DNA of 64,000 bases from CAVVYA01 sp963752345 (GCA_963752345.1 CAVVYA010000015.1:496001-560000); one strand, 5' to 3'. Shown: positions 25,410-34,743, counted from the stretch's first letter. Made by a program: numbers and translations. Notes: generated by a model from the letters alone, not told the origin.

Positions 25410-27023
25410 ATGTCCCTCGATGACCTGGTTCTTTCCGCCCAGCGCACTATCGACCGTCTTGCCCATAGGCTGAGCGGGCGCGATCGCGCCGCCCCGCCGC
25501 GCCGGCGGTTTCTCATCGTGCAGATCGACGGGTTGTCCCGTGCCGCTCTCGAGCAGGGGTTGAGCGCGGGACACATGCCATTCGTCAGGAGGTTGCTCAA
25601 CCGCGGCGGCGGCTATCGGCTCGAACCGATGTCGGTCGGCTTGCCGACCTCGACGCCGGCATTCCAGATGGCGGCGATGTACGGTGTGCGCCCCGACATT
25701 CCCGGCTTTCATTATTATGACCGCGACCGCGCGGGCGATATTCACTTTCCGCGCCCGGGCCACGCCGCCTATGTCGAATCGAAGCAGGCCTCCGGCCGGC
25801 GCGGCATCCTCGCAGGCGGCAGCGTCTACGGCTGCTGTTTCACCGGCGGCGCCGACAACGATCTATTCAGCTTCGCCCGCCTGATGCAGCCGAACGGCCG
25901 GGGCGTGTTGCGCGCCTTGTCGCCCATGGTGGTGGTCGCCTGGGTGACTCTGAAAAATTCGGCACTCACCGTGCTCGAACTGGCCAAGGCGGTGGGGCGC
26001 CTGGCGCGCCATCCCGTCGCAGGCCGCGACGGTTGGCGCTGGACGACCATGAAGATCGGCATTTCGGTGTGGATCCGCGGGTATTTCACATTGGCCGTCT
26101 CACGCGACCTCTATGCCGGTACGCCGGCCATCTATGTCAATTTTGTCGACTACGACGTGGCCGCGCATGCCTTCGGGCCGCGCAGCGGGCGTGCCATGCT
26201 GTCCCTGCGGCGGATCGACCGTTCGATCCGGAAGTTCGCTCGTGTCATGCGGCGAGCGCCTGAGCATGGCTATGATCTCTATATCCTGGCCGACCACGGT
26301 CAGGTGGCCTGCACGCCTTATATGAAGGTCAACACCGGCTGCCGATTCGAGCGCTGGATCTTCGATCGGCTTCTCCATCCGGCCGGCGCAGCTCAGGCCG
26401 ATCCCGCGCCGCAATTCAATCTGGCCCGGGGCATGCACGCCCAGCGGCGCGGCGCCGTCACGCTCATCCAGCATTACTACAACTATCTGGAAGAGGACTT
26501 CGTGCGGCGGCTCGATTCGGAAGCCTACCAGCGCGATGGCGTCCGGGTGATTTCCGCCGGGCCCAACGCCCTGCTGTATGTGCTCGGCACGAAAGAGCCG
26601 CTCGACGAGGAATCCCTGGAGCGGCGGTTCCCCAATGTTTGCGAGGATCTGTCGCGAAGCCCTGGTGTCGGCGTCGTGCTGGTGCGCTCGAACAACGGCG
26701 CGGTGTGTTTCTGCGAGGGCCGGCGCTATGAACCGAGCGACGCCGATCCCGCTCCCTTCGCCTCGCGCGATGACGCCGTGCACGTCGTGCGGGGCATCCG
26801 TGACCTCATGGCCATGCGCAGCGCGGGCGACGTGGTGATCTACGGCACCGATGCGCCGGAGGGCCATGTCTCGTTCCTGCCCGAGCATGGGGCGCATGCC
26901 GGACCGTCACAGGACGAGATGCAGACTTTCATCGTGCATCCGAAGCGTCTTGCCGTGCCATTGCCGATCACCCACCCGATCCAGCTCTACGACCACTTCA
27001 TCCGCTATCAGCAGGCGCATTGA
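25410..27023 (+). CDS. Alkaline phosphatase superfamily / type I phosphodiesterase-like protein
   Basis: A 537-residue metal-dependent hydrolase of the nucleotide pyrophosphatase/phosphodiesterase fold. The first metal Asp is in FLIVQIDGLSR (Asp40). The nucleophile loop is GLPTSTPAFQMAAMYG (Thr80-Thr82), and later metal sites are VNFVDYDVAAHAFG, LYILADHGQ and EHGAHAGPSQ. A hydrophobic stretch in the middle (MVVVAWVTLKNSALTVLELA) may touch the membrane. No signal peptide is seen. Likely substrates are phosphodiesters or phospholipid-type headgroups, but none is demonstrated. GTG 25404 is an alternative start two codons earlier. The gene ends directly at a strong terminator. Confidence 0.82.
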   Translation: MSLDDLVLSAQRTIDRLAHRLSGRDRAAPPRRRFLIVQIDGLSRAALEQGLSAGHMPFVRRLLNRGGGYRLEPMSVGLPTSTPAFQMAAMYGVRPDIPGFHYYDRDRAGDIHFPRPGHAAYVESKQASGRRGILAGGSVYGCCFTGGADNDLFSFARLMQPNGRGVLRALSPMVVVAWVTLKNSALTVLELAKAVGRLARHPVAGRDGWRWTTMKIGISVWIRGYFTLAVSRDLYAGTPAIYVNFVDYDVAAHAFGPRSGRAMLSLRRIDRSIRKFARVMRRAPEHGYDLYILADHGQVACTPYMKVNTGCRFERWIFDRLLHPAGAAQADPAPQFNLARGMHAQRRGAVTLIQHYYNYLEEDFVRRLDSEAYQRDGVRVISAGPNALLYVLGTKEPLDEESLERRFPNVCEDLSRSPGVGVVLVRSNNGAVCFCEGRRYEPSDADPAPFASRDDAVHVVRGIRDLMAMRSAGDVVIYGTDAPEGHVSFLPEHGAHAGPSQDEMQTFIVHPKRLAVPLPITHPIQLYDHFIRYQQAH

Positions 27024-27047
27024 AAAAGGGCCGGTAAGGCCCTTTTT
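27023..27047. terminator. Bidirectional Rho-independent terminator
   Basis: The perfect inverted repeat AAAAAGGGCC / GGCCCTTTTT has a 5-base loop (GGTAA) at 27033-27037. It lies between the phosphodiesterase-like gene and the convergent Bug-protein gene, and the A and T runs let it work in both directions. Confidence 0.9.
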
Positions 27048-27053
27048 GAATGC

Positions 27054-28074
27054 TTACCGGATTGCCGCCTTGGCCGCAGCGATGGCCGCGGCCGGTGACT
27101 TGTACACCTCGTTGACCAGGTCTTCGACCTGCTGCCCCGTCGCCGGGCTCACCTCGAGGTTGGCCTTCTGGGCGAAGGCGGCGAACTCCGGATCTTTCAT
27201 GGTCGCGTTGAACGACGCGCGCAGCGCGGCCAGCATATCGGTGGCGACGCCTGGCGGCGCGGCATAAGGCCGCCCGGCATAGCGCGACGCGAACAGCAGC
27301 TTGAGTGCGCCCTTCTGCTCGTCGGTCTTGGCCATGTCCATGACCAGCGGGTACGTCGGCGATCTCCGGATGTTTTTCGAGGGCATATTGGGCGAGCACA
27401 TGGATCTTCTTGTCGCGGATCCAGTCGGCCGCCGTGGTCTTCAAGCTGGCCCACGAATCGCCGCAGTTGCCGGCGATCTCGCCGCGCTCCATGGCGAGCC
27501 GCACGTCGCTGCTGCCCTGATAGCCGGTGATGATCTGCAGCTTCGAGCCGAACATGTTGCGCATGATGGCGGCGTCCATGTAGCGCGCGTCGTCACGCCC
27601 GGTGGCGCCGAACGGCGCCTGTTTGCTGATCAGATCGTCGATCGTCTTTACCGGCGAGGTGTGCCACGAGATGCAGACGTTGGTGCCTTCGGCGATGCTG
27701 CCGACCCAGCCGAATTTGCTGGCATCGAATTTGGCATTCTGCGGATCGAGCAGGGGCGCGGTGATCAGGTTGGGATCGAAGGTGCCGATGCTGGTGCCGT
27801 CCTTCGGCGCCACCCCGACGAGATAGAGCGCAAGCTTCATGCTGCCGGCACCGGGCATGTTCTTCACCACCACCTGCGGTGAGCCGGGCATGTTCGGGCC
27901 GAGATAGCGGGCTAGCGCCCGGGCATAGGCATCGTATCCACCACCCGGGCCGAAGCCGACCAGGACTTCGACCGTCTTGCCGCTGAAGTCGATGGAGGCC
28001 GCATGGGCCGCGGATGTCGCGCCAAAAAGGCCGGCACCCAGGGATAGAATCGCTGTGAAGGTCACGGCTTTCAT
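27054..28074 (-). CDS. Tripartite tricarboxylate transporter (Bug/TctC) substrate-binding protein, one frame break
   Basis: About 339 residues after removing one extra C near 27350 (GTACCCGCTG, expected GTACCGCTG). The signal peptide from ATG 28074 is FTAILSLGAGLFGATSAAHA. The mature part has GKTVEVLVGFGPGGGYDAYAR, QVVVKNMPGAGSMKLALYL and, after the break, LVMDMAKTDEQKGALKLLFA ending in a helical tail. The GFGPGGGYD variant is shared with the proteins at 28269, 31121 and 56261 and separates this group from the pair at 18-22 kb. No TctA or TctB gene lies near. Terminators bound it on both sides, so it may be its own transcript. Confidence 0.87.
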
Positions 28075-28206
28075 AAAGGCGTCCCCCAAACTCTTGTTCT
28101 TTTCACGTCCGAAGCCTATTCCGCTCGCCTGGCTTTGTCCTGCTCAGTTTTTGGCGCGGGTCGATGCCTGCCGCGCACGGTGCGGAAACGCCAGCGGGGT
28201 CGCCAT

Positions 28207-28241
28207 AAAAAGGCGGGGCCCAGCTTGCGCGAGACCCCGCC
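28207..28241 (-). terminator. Rho-independent terminator after the Bug gene at 28269
   Basis: On the minus strand GGCGGGG (28241-28235) pairs with CCCCGCC (28218-28212) and is followed by TTTTT (28211-28207). It lies 28 bases after the stop of the gene at 28269 and upstream of the next gene, so it separates the two binding-protein genes. Confidence 0.85.
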
Positions 28242-28268
28242 CGTCCATCGTTCTCTGGTCGCTATCCT

Positions 28269-29318
28269 CTATTTGCCGCTGGCCATCTTCTGGGTGCGGG
28301 AGATGATCTCGGGCGGGAAGCCATGCACCTTCTCGACCAGCGCCTGCACCTCCTCGCCGCTCACATAGTCGATTTCCAGTTGCATCTTTTGAGCCATGGC
28401 GATGAGCTCCGGATCCTTCATCGCGGCGGTGAAGGCCTTGCGCAGCGCGGCGACAGTCGGCGCATTCACTTCCGGCGGGGCCATGAACGGCCGTCCCGCG
28501 GACTGGCGCGCGAACACCAGCTCCAGCACCTTCTTGTCGTCCTCGTTTTTCACCATGTCCATGATAAGCGGCAGGTTCGGAAGATCGGGGTGCTTCTTGA
28601 GCCCGAGCTGCATCAGGTTCTTGAGCTTGCCGGTCTTCAGCATCTCGGCGCTGCCGGTGCGCGCGGCGCCCCAGGAATAGCCGACCAGGCCATCGACCTC
28701 GCCCTTCTCCATGGCGAGGAGAATCTCGGTGGTGCCCGGATATCCCGCGATGATCTTGAACTTGGTGCCGAGCACCTGGTTCATCACGATCGCGAAGATA
28801 TGCAGGTCGCTCGCGGCGCCGGCCGAGCCGACCGCCATGGGCTTGCCGGCCAGCATCTCGTCCAAGGTCTTCACCGGCGCGGTGTCCGAAATATAAACGC
28901 CGCTCACCTCGTTGTTCATGCTGCCGAGCCAGTGCACCTTGGTGGCATCGAACTTGGCGGTAGAAGCCTCGCCGAACACCAGCCGGTCCATGGGCACGCC
29001 GCGGCCGACGATGCCGATCTCGGTGCCATCCTTCGGCGCCACATTCGCGATGTAGTTGGCCAGTGTCATGGAGCCGCCGCCCGGCTTGTTGGCGGCCTGC
29101 ACCGAGGGATTGCCCGGCAGATATTTGCCGATGAAGCGCGCCATCACGCGGCCGTAAGTGTCGTAGCCGATGCCGCCGGTCGCAGAATAGCCGATGAAGA
29201 CGGTCATCCGCTTGCCTTCGAAGGAGGCTTCCTGGGCGAGCGCCGGGGCGGCGATGGTCGCGGCGGCCATGCCGGATGCTGCGATGAGGCCGAGCAGAAA
29301 TCGATGGGTCAGAGTCAC
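28269..29318 (-). CDS. Tripartite tricarboxylate transporter (Bug/TctC) substrate-binding protein
   Basis: A 349-residue periplasmic protein that starts at GTG 29318. The signal peptide is TLTHRFLLGLIAASGMAAAT followed by IAAPALAQE. The mature part has GKRMTVFIGYSATGGIGYDTYGR, where the usual PGGG loop reads TGGIG, an unusual change in the ligand loop. It also has PNLPLIMDMVKNEDDKKVLEL and GRPFMAPPEV as in its neighbours. It is co-directional with and downstream of the isochorismatase-like gene at 29366 (47 bases), and a terminator at 28207 ends the transcript. The ligand is probably the substrate or an analogue of the upstream amidases (inference). Confidence 0.9.
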   Translation of the reverse strand: MTLTHRFLLGLIAASGMAAATIAAPALAQEASFEGKRMTVFIGYSATGGIGYDTYGRVMARFIGKYLPGNPSVQAANKPGGGSMTLANYIANVAPKDGTEIGIVGRGVPMDRLVFGEASTAKFDATKVHWLGSMNNEVSGVYISDTAPVKTLDEMLAGKPMAVGSAGAASDLHIFAIVMNQVLGTKFKIIAGYPGTTEILLAMEKGEVDGLVGYSWGAARTGSAEMLKTGKLKNLMQLGLKKHPDLPNLPLIMDMVKNEDDKKVLELVFARQSAGRPFMAPPEVNAPTVAALRKAFTAAMKDPELIAMAQKMQLEIDYVSGEEVQALVEKVHGFPPEIISRTQKMASGK

Positions 29319-29365
29319 GTGCTTTATCCTTTGCGCTTGTGATCGATACGTGGGGTCCGGCACGG

Positions 29366-30073
29366 TTATGCGCGTCGGCGGGCGGACGACGTCCGCGTGT
29401 CGATTTCCGCCAACACGTCTTCGAGATGCATCACGTCGGCATATTTGTGATGCAGGTCGAACAGGTTGATCTTGTGGCTGAGCAGGCTGCGATCGAAACA
29501 GCATTCCTCGACCAGGGTGACGTGAAAGCCATGGGAATAACCTTCCCAGGCGGTGGCGCGCACGCAGCCCGACGTGCTCTCGCCGCAGATGATCAGGCTG
29601 TCGACCTTCATCTTGCGCAGGTAGGGCCCCAGCGGCGTGCCGAAGAAGCCGCTCGCCAGCTCCTTGTGGATCACCAGTTCGCCCGGCAACGGCGCGAATT
29701 CTTCGCGGATGTCGAACGGCGCCTTGTTGCGGCTTTCGATCGGTTTCGCGGTCGACTGCACCTGGTCGACGCCGGGACGCACCGCGCGGGTGAGATGTAC
29801 GATCGGAATGCCGGCGGCGCGCACGGCGGCGAACAGCGTCTTCGTCGGTTCTATGGCCTCCCAGGCAAACTTGCCGCACGATCCTGGCGATAGCTTGTTG
29901 GCCTCGGGAACCGGCAGTGGACCGCCTTCATAGGCGCTATTGTAGAGATCGACCGCGATCATCGCCGGATTGGCGCCGACGTAGGTCTCGCGAGCCCAAA
30001 GGTGGCGGTAGACCTGCAGGGTCTCCGCGTCGACGACGTCTTTCCAGCAATGATCCTCGAAATCGCGAGCCAT
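29366..30073 (-). CDS. Isochorismatase-like cysteine hydrolase
   Basis: A 235-residue hydrolase of the isochorismatase superfamily with the full triad: Asp42 (MIAVDLYN), Lys137 (IHKELASGFFGTPL) and Cys170 (GESTSGCVRAT), plus the cis-peptide region before Cys. Members with this triad hydrolyse amides such as N-carbamoylsarcosine, maleamate or nicotinamide. It is a close paralogue of the protein at 32296, sharing EECCFDRS and LFDLHHKYADVM. Second gene of a minus-strand set (30869 to 28269), 49 bases after another family member. Confidence 0.9.
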   Translation of the reverse strand: MARDFEDHCWKDVVDAETLQVYRHLWARETYVGANPAMIAVDLYNSAYEGGPLPVPEANKLSPGSCGKFAWEAIEPTKTLFAAVRAAGIPIVHLTRAVRPGVDQVQSTAKPIESRNKAPFDIREEFAPLPGELVIHKELASGFFGTPLGPYLRKMKVDSLIICGESTSGCVRATAWEGYSHGFHVTLVEECCFDRSLLSHKINLFDLHHKYADVMHLEDVLAEIDTRTSSARRRA

Positions 30074-30122
30074 ACGCTTCTCCTAAACTCGATCTGGGTG
30101 TGGTGGCGGTTGTTGAAGCTGT

Positions 30123-30869
30123 TTACGCGGCTGGCGGATTGCCGCTTGGCAGCTTGAACAGGCCGGACTTGAGGCCGGCCATGAACGTCAGGGCTTCCTC
30201 GCTATCGACGATGTCGGCGTATTTCGCGCCCATATCGAACAGGCTCACCGCGTGAGACATCTCGAACCGGTCGAAGCTGGCATCGGAAACCAGCGCGCAG
30301 CGGTAGTTGTTGCTGAACGCGTCGACCACGCTGGCGCGCACGCAGCCGCTCGTCGTCGTGCCGGTGACGACCAGGCTATCGACCTTGAGATCGACGAGGA
30401 AGCTGAGCAGCGGCGTGCCGAAGAACGCGCTCGGCTTCAGCTTGCGGATGACGATGTCCTTCGGGGACGGCGCGATTTCCTGCACGATCATGTTGCCGTC
30501 AATGTTGGGGCGCACGTTCGGCGCCGCGCCGACATGGCTGCTGCTCTTCCATGCCCAGCTGCCCGCGTCCCATTGGTCCGGGCGTCGCTCGCCCGTCGTG
30601 TAGATCACCGGCAGGCCTTTGCCATGAGCCGTGTCGATCAGCTTGCGGATCGTCGGGATCGCACGCCAGCCGATCTCGCCGCAGGACGTCTTCCATTTGC
30701 GCATCGACTCGACGATCGGTTCCGACCTATCGCCGACGAAGGCATAGTTGACGTCGATGACGAGCAGTGCTGGACGTTCGCCGAAACCGGCGCGAGCGCC
30801 GAACCCCGAAGCAGCCATGACCTTGCGGTCCTGCTCGGTCAGAAAACTGTCCCATGGATTTGCCGTCAC
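30123..30869 (-). CDS. Isochorismatase-like cysteine hydrolase
   Basis: A 248-residue isochorismatase-fold hydrolase, more distant from the other two. The triad is Asp39 (LLVIDVNYAF), Lys143 (VIRKLKPSAFFGTPL) and Cys176 (TGTTTSGCVRAS). The TTTSGCVRAS nucleophile loop is the form seen in N-carbamoylsarcosine amidase-like proteins. I chose GTG 30869, preceded by GGAGCACGC; a longer start at 30929 is possible. It is the first gene of the minus-strand set and is divergent from the Bug gene at 31121. Having two different hydrolases side by side suggests sequential amide cleavages (inference). Confidence 0.88.
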   Translation of the reverse strand: MTANPWDSFLTEQDRKVMAASGFGARAGFGERPALLVIDVNYAFVGDRSEPIVESMRKWKTSCGEIGWRAIPTIRKLIDTAHGKGLPVIYTTGERRPDQWDAGSWAWKSSSHVGAAPNVRPNIDGNMIVQEIAPSPKDIVIRKLKPSAFFGTPLLSFLVDLKVDSLVVTGTTTSGCVRASVVDAFSNNYRCALVSDASFDRFEMSHAVSLFDMGAKYADIVDSEEALTFMAGLKSGLFKLPSGNPPAA

Positions 30870-31120
30870 GCGCGTGCTCCTTGCGAAATGGTTTCCGGCA
30901 TAGTGACTGTCGCGTCCTCCGAGAGTCAAACCTCGTTTGATTGTTCATGGCGCCGAGCAGGCTTGTTGCCGATTGTTCAATTTCCGGCGTGGCGCCCTCG
31001 CGATATCGTTGCTTGTCAGCATGTGCGTTCCTTGGGATGATTTGCGCCTGTTTCCTCGATTGATGAACGATCTGTCTGCCGGATCGAACCATAAAATCTA
31101 AGGGAGGAGGAGTTCAAGTG

Positions 31121-32155
31121 ATGAGACAGGTCAAGCTCGCCGCGCGCCTTGTGGCCGCGCTCTCCGTAGCCGCGATTGCCGCACTGGTCACACCGGCGCA
31201 GGCGGCGTCAGACAATTTCTATGCGGGGAAAACCGTCCGCCTGCTGATCGGTTATCCGCCTGGAACCGCTTTCGAGATTTACGGCCGCGCGCTGATCCGC
31301 CACATGGCGCGTCACCTGCCGGGCGAACCCACCATGATCATCCAGAACATGCCGGGTGCCGGCAGCCTGAGCATGACCGGTTATCTCGCCAACGTGGCGC
31401 CGAAGGACGGCACGGTGATCGCCATGCCCAACCCGATGAACACCACCGAGCCGCTCATCGATCCGGAGAAGGCGCGGTTCGATCCGCGCAAGTTCGCCTG
31501 GATCGGCAGCATCAATGCGGAGCGCAGCACCTGCGGCTTCTGGGCGGATGATGTGAAGACGCTGCCGGACCTGAAAGGGCGCGAGCTGATCATCGCCGCG
31601 TCGGGCCCGTCCGCCGGCTCGACGATCGATGCCAAGGCACTGCGCAATCTGCTCGGCTTCAATTTCCGTATCGTCGCGGGCTATCCGGGACTTGCCGAGA
31701 TGCAGCTGGCCGCCCAGCGCGGCGAGGCGCACGGCTACTGCGGTGTGCTCGTCTCCATGCTGAAGTCGATCTATTGGGACGACTACAGGAAGGGCACCTT
31801 CAAGATTCCGCTGCAGATGGGCCTCGAAAAACATCCCGATCTGCCGGACGTGCCCAATGCCTACGATCTCGTGGAAACGGAAGAGAATCGTCAGGTGTTC
31901 AAGCTGATCTTCGCGCCGTGGAGCTACGGCAGGCCGATCGCGGCACCGCCCGATACGCCGCCGGCCCTGGTCGCGCAATTGCGCGCGGCATTCCACAACA
32001 CCATGGACGACGGCGAATTCCTTGCCGAGGCGAAGAAACTGAACCTCGAGATCAATCCGATCACCGGCGACGCGATCGCCAAGCTGGTGAGTGATCTCTA
32101 CCAGACGCCGCCCGCGGTGATCGAGCGCACCCGGCAAATTCTCGCCGTCAAATAG
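31121..32155 (+). CDS. Tripartite tricarboxylate transporter (Bug/TctC) substrate-binding protein
   Basis: A 344-residue periplasmic protein. ATG 31121 follows a very strong AAGGGAGGAGGAG site. The signal peptide is KLAARLVAALSVAAIAALVT ending PAQAAS. The mature part has GKTVRLLIGYPPGTAFEIYGR, where the ligand loop reads PPGTAF instead of PGGGxD. MIIQNMPGAGSLSMTGYLA and HPDLPDVPNAYDLVETEENR follow. It leads a plus-strand pair with the isochorismatase-like gene at 32296, mirroring the minus-strand set. No permease adjoins it. Confidence 0.92.
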   Translation: MRQVKLAARLVAALSVAAIAALVTPAQAASDNFYAGKTVRLLIGYPPGTAFEIYGRALIRHMARHLPGEPTMIIQNMPGAGSLSMTGYLANVAPKDGTVIAMPNPMNTTEPLIDPEKARFDPRKFAWIGSINAERSTCGFWADDVKTLPDLKGRELIIAASGPSAGSTIDAKALRNLLGFNFRIVAGYPGLAEMQLAAQRGEAHGYCGVLVSMLKSIYWDDYRKGTFKIPLQMGLEKHPDLPDVPNAYDLVETEENRQVFKLIFAPWSYGRPIAAPPDTPPALVAQLRAAFHNTMDDGEFLAEAKKLNLEINPITGDAIAKLVSDLYQTPPAVIERTRQILAVK

Positions 32156-32295
32156 CGATGCCGGCAAAGCAGTGCCCGATCGGATGCCGGAAACCCTGGC
32201 GATGATCACCGAGCTCACGCAGGTGGAAAACACGTGAACCTGCTCGCGCCTGTCGCTTAGAATGAGGCGGACGCGCATGAAAAATGGGGACTGAA

Positions 32296-33018
32296 ATGGA
32301 CAAAAAATTCGAGGATCACTGCTGGCAGGACATCATTCCGGCGAGTGTGCTGGAGATCTACGCCAAATACGAACGCGAGATCTTCGTCGGGCCGGCGCCC
32401 GCCTTGCTCGCCATCGATCTCTATGAACTGGTCTATGGCGGCGGACCGTTGCCGGTCAACGAGGCGATCAAGACTCATCCGAGTTCCTGCGGCGAATACG
32501 CTTACGCGGCGATCGAGCCGACCAAGCGCCTGTTCGCCGCCGCGCGCGCCGCGGGCATTCCCATCTTCTATACGACCGGCGACGCGCGGCCGGACAGCCG
32601 GCCCCATGGCATCGGCGCGACCAAGCGGGCGACCCGCGCCTCCGGCGCGGACGCCGCGAACTATGCCATCCGGCCGGAGTTCGAGCCGCAGCCGGGCGAC
32701 GTGGTCATCACCAAGCAGCGCGCCAGCGGCTTCTTCGCCACGCCGCTGATGCCCCATCTGACAAAGCTCGGCGTGCAGACCGTCATTATCTGCGGCGAGA
32801 GCACGTCCGGCTGCGTGCGCGCGTCCGCGGTCGATGCCCATTCACACGGGCTGCACACGGTGCTGGTCGAGGAATGCTGTTTCGACCGCAGCGAGATTTC
32901 CCACAAGGTGAGCCTGTTCGATCTGCATCACAAATATGCCGACGTGATGAAAGTCGACGAGGTGGTCGCCCATCTGCAGGGCATGGCTCAGCGTCCGGCG
33001 TTGCGCTCGGTCCGCTGA
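32296..33018 (+). CDS. Isochorismatase-like cysteine hydrolase
   Basis: A 240-residue hydrolase with triad Asp41 (LLAIDLYEL), Lys140 (VITKQRASGFFATPL) and Cys173 (GESTSGCVRAS). It opens KKFEDHCWQDII like its paralogue at 29366 (RDFEDHCWKDVV), and both end with the LFDLHHKYADVM helix, so the two come from one duplication. ATG 32296 is used with GGGGACTGAA as ribosome site; ATG 32284 is four codons upstream. It is separated from the convergent TrxB-like gene by a 10-bp-stem hairpin. Confidence 0.91.
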   Translation: MDKKFEDHCWQDIIPASVLEIYAKYEREIFVGPAPALLAIDLYELVYGGGPLPVNEAIKTHPSSCGEYAYAAIEPTKRLFAAARAAGIPIFYTTGDARPDSRPHGIGATKRATRASGADAANYAIRPEFEPQPGDVVITKQRASGFFATPLMPHLTKLGVQTVIICGESTSGCVRASAVDAHSHGLHTVLVEECCFDRSEISHKVSLFDLHHKYADVMKVDEVVAHLQGMAQRPALRSVR

Positions 33019-33038
33019 ATCGATCGCGAGGGCGGGTC

Positions 33039-33067
33039 GGCGGCGTCGGCAAGTCATCGACGCCGCC
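33039..33067. terminator. Strong hairpin between convergent genes
   Basis: GGCGGCGTCG (33039-33048) and CGACGCCGCC (33058-33067) form a perfect 10-bp stem with a 9-base loop. It lies between the stops of the isochorismatase-like gene (33018) and the TrxB-like gene (33073). There is no T run, so it may block exonucleases or need Rho rather than act as a classical terminator. Confidence 0.6.
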
Positions 33068-33072
33068 CACTG

Positions 33073-33974
33073 TTACACCCAATTGCGGCCGAGCCGGGTA
33101 TGGATCGCGGTGGCGGCAATCGCCGCGTGACCCATGGCGACCGAAATCTGATTCAGGCCTTCGACGATGTCGCCGGCGCCATAGCAACCGTCGACCGAGG
33201 TCATCTGATGGTTGTCGACGATGACGCGGCCGTCATCGCACCGCCGCGCGCCGAGCTGTCGGGCGAGATCGGCGCGCGGGATGGTGCCGAGCGCCGAATA
33301 GATCGTGTCGAAGCCCAACTCGCGCCCATCCTGCAGCACAAGCTTCGCGATGCGGTCCTGCTCGAGCACGACTTGTCCGATCGGGCTGTCGAAGATAGCC
33401 ACGCCCGCATCGTCGAGTTCGGCGCGCCGCTCCCGCGTCAGATCCAGCGGTCCGCAGGTCGAGATGATGGTCACCCGGCGCGAATAGGTGCGCAGAAACA
33501 GCGCTTCCGCGGTGGGAACCCGGCGGGGCAAAGAACGGCGATATTCTCCCCCGTCACCTCATAGCCGTCGCAGATCGGACAGTGACGGATCAGGCCGCGC
33601 TGCACGGCATGGAACAAGTCGGGCAGAGCGGGTTCGATATCGATCACCCCCGTCGCCAACAGAACGGTTCGGCTGCCGCACTCGGTCCCATCGCTCAACC
33701 GCGCGACGAAGGAGCCGTCGTTCAGCCGCGTCAGCGTCTTGATCCCGGCGGTCTGAATCTCGGCGCCGAACTGGCGCGCCTGCTTCGTCATCCGTGCCAG
33801 CAGGTCGCGCCCCGATATGCCGGCGGGGAATCCCGCATGGTTGTGGGAGAGAGGAATCCAGGCGGCGCGGCTCTCATTGGCATCGATGATTCGAAGCGAG
33901 CGGCGGAAGCGGGCGAGATAGATAGCCGCGGTGAGGCCCGCCGGGCCTCCGCCGATGATCACGCAGTCCAGCAT
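33073..33974 (-). CDS. Thioredoxin reductase-like FAD/NAD(P) oxidoreductase, one frame break
   Basis: About 300 residues once a missing G near 33522 is restored, so that CCCGCCGGGTTCCC reads as AGVPTAEALF. The FAD motif is CVIIGGGPAGLTAAIYLAR at the N-terminus. The redox pair is in RHCPICDGYE, where CPIC replaces the CATC of classical TrxB. The C-terminal piece has the FAD motif GCYGAGDIVEGLNQISVAMG. This CPICDGYE form is common in TrxB-like proteins of unclear partner, which may reduce ferredoxins or other acceptors. It is convergent with the isochorismatase-like gene at 32296. A role as electron donor for the Rieske proteins is only a possibility. Confidence 0.87.
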
Positions 33975-34421
33975 CGAATCCCGTTCACCGTCCTAAGGTT
34001 CGATTGTTAACGCCGCTGCCGTGAAAGCGATCCGCGATTTTGAGGGATGCGATTGTCGGAGGGGCATCGGACTGGCCGTCTGTACCGTCGCCGGCGGCGC
34101 TCTATATTCGAGAGCTCTGATTTGAGAACTTCTGAATTCTCCAAAACGACGGAAAGCGCCGCAAGAAGCGCATCCCCGGTCTACGCTCGAGCTTGCTTAT
34201 CGAACTGCCATCGCGGGCCGGTGCGGCGTTGCGGTCCGCCGATTGCGCCACAGGCCGCGCGTGTTTCGCGCACGCGATTACGCTGCCGACGACGTGGCGC
34301 CAACTGGTTCGGCGTCTAATGAGCGGATGCATATGCAAAGACCTCTCGGCCCAAAGTTTCAGCAAAGAGCCGTTCTCGCCGCGCATCCCTTTGCGCCGCT
34401 GATCTTTTATTGGAGGTTTAT
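33975..34421. other. Gene-free gap, more AT-rich than its neighbours
   Basis: About 450 bases upstream of the TrxB-like gene (minus) and the small frame at 34474 (plus). No frame here shows a ribosome site or family features. Base composition drops below the window average near 34100-34150 and again after 34400. The 3' end leads into a sigma70-like promoter. Confidence 0.5.
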
Positions 34422-34450
34422 TTGACTCGATTGCCGGTTCTATCTATGCT
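34422..34450 (+). promoter_or_regulatory. Strong sigma70-like promoter
   Basis: TTGACT (34422-34427), a 17-base spacer, then TATGCT (34445-34450). This is five of six consensus bases at -35, four of six at -10 and ideal spacing. It would start a transcript near 34457 that includes the small frame at 34474 and probably the ABC transporter genes from 34744. Confidence 0.6.
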
Positions 34451-34473
34451 GATTGGAACAGGGAGTAATAAGC

Positions 34474-34662
34474 GTGTTAAAACAAATAGTTAGCGCGCAT
34501 TTGGCGGATTGGCGGAGCGCTCTCTCCGAGGGCGGATTGCGGCCTCCGCATAAGCCGGGGCGTATTCCAACAAACCTTCTCGATTTGTTCATGTGGCGGC
34601 GCGCGGCGAATGCCATGCGTGCGAAAAAAATCGCGCCGATGCCGCGACCAGCGGCTGGGTGA
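34474..34662 (+). CDS. Possible small protein (62 aa) at the start of the ABC operon transcript
   Basis: A GTG-started frame of 62 codons, with GGGAG at 34461-34465 eight bases before the start and a strong promoter just upstream. The product begins LKQIVSAHLADWRSALSEGG and ends in a basic tail (WRRAANAMRAKKIAPMPRP). I do not recognise a family. It ends 81 bases before the ATPase start and could be a real small protein, a leader peptide or chance. The promoter and ribosome-site placement are the only support. Confidence 0.35.
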   Translation: MLKQIVSAHLADWRSALSEGGLRPPHKPGRIPTNLLDLFMWRRAANAMRAKKIAPMPRPAAG

Positions 34663-34743
34663 AGCGCGAAGAGCGGGTCGCAGTGTGACCGCGAGCGGCT
34701 TGTAATAATGTTGAGCGCAACAACCGCGGCTGACCGGCCGCCG

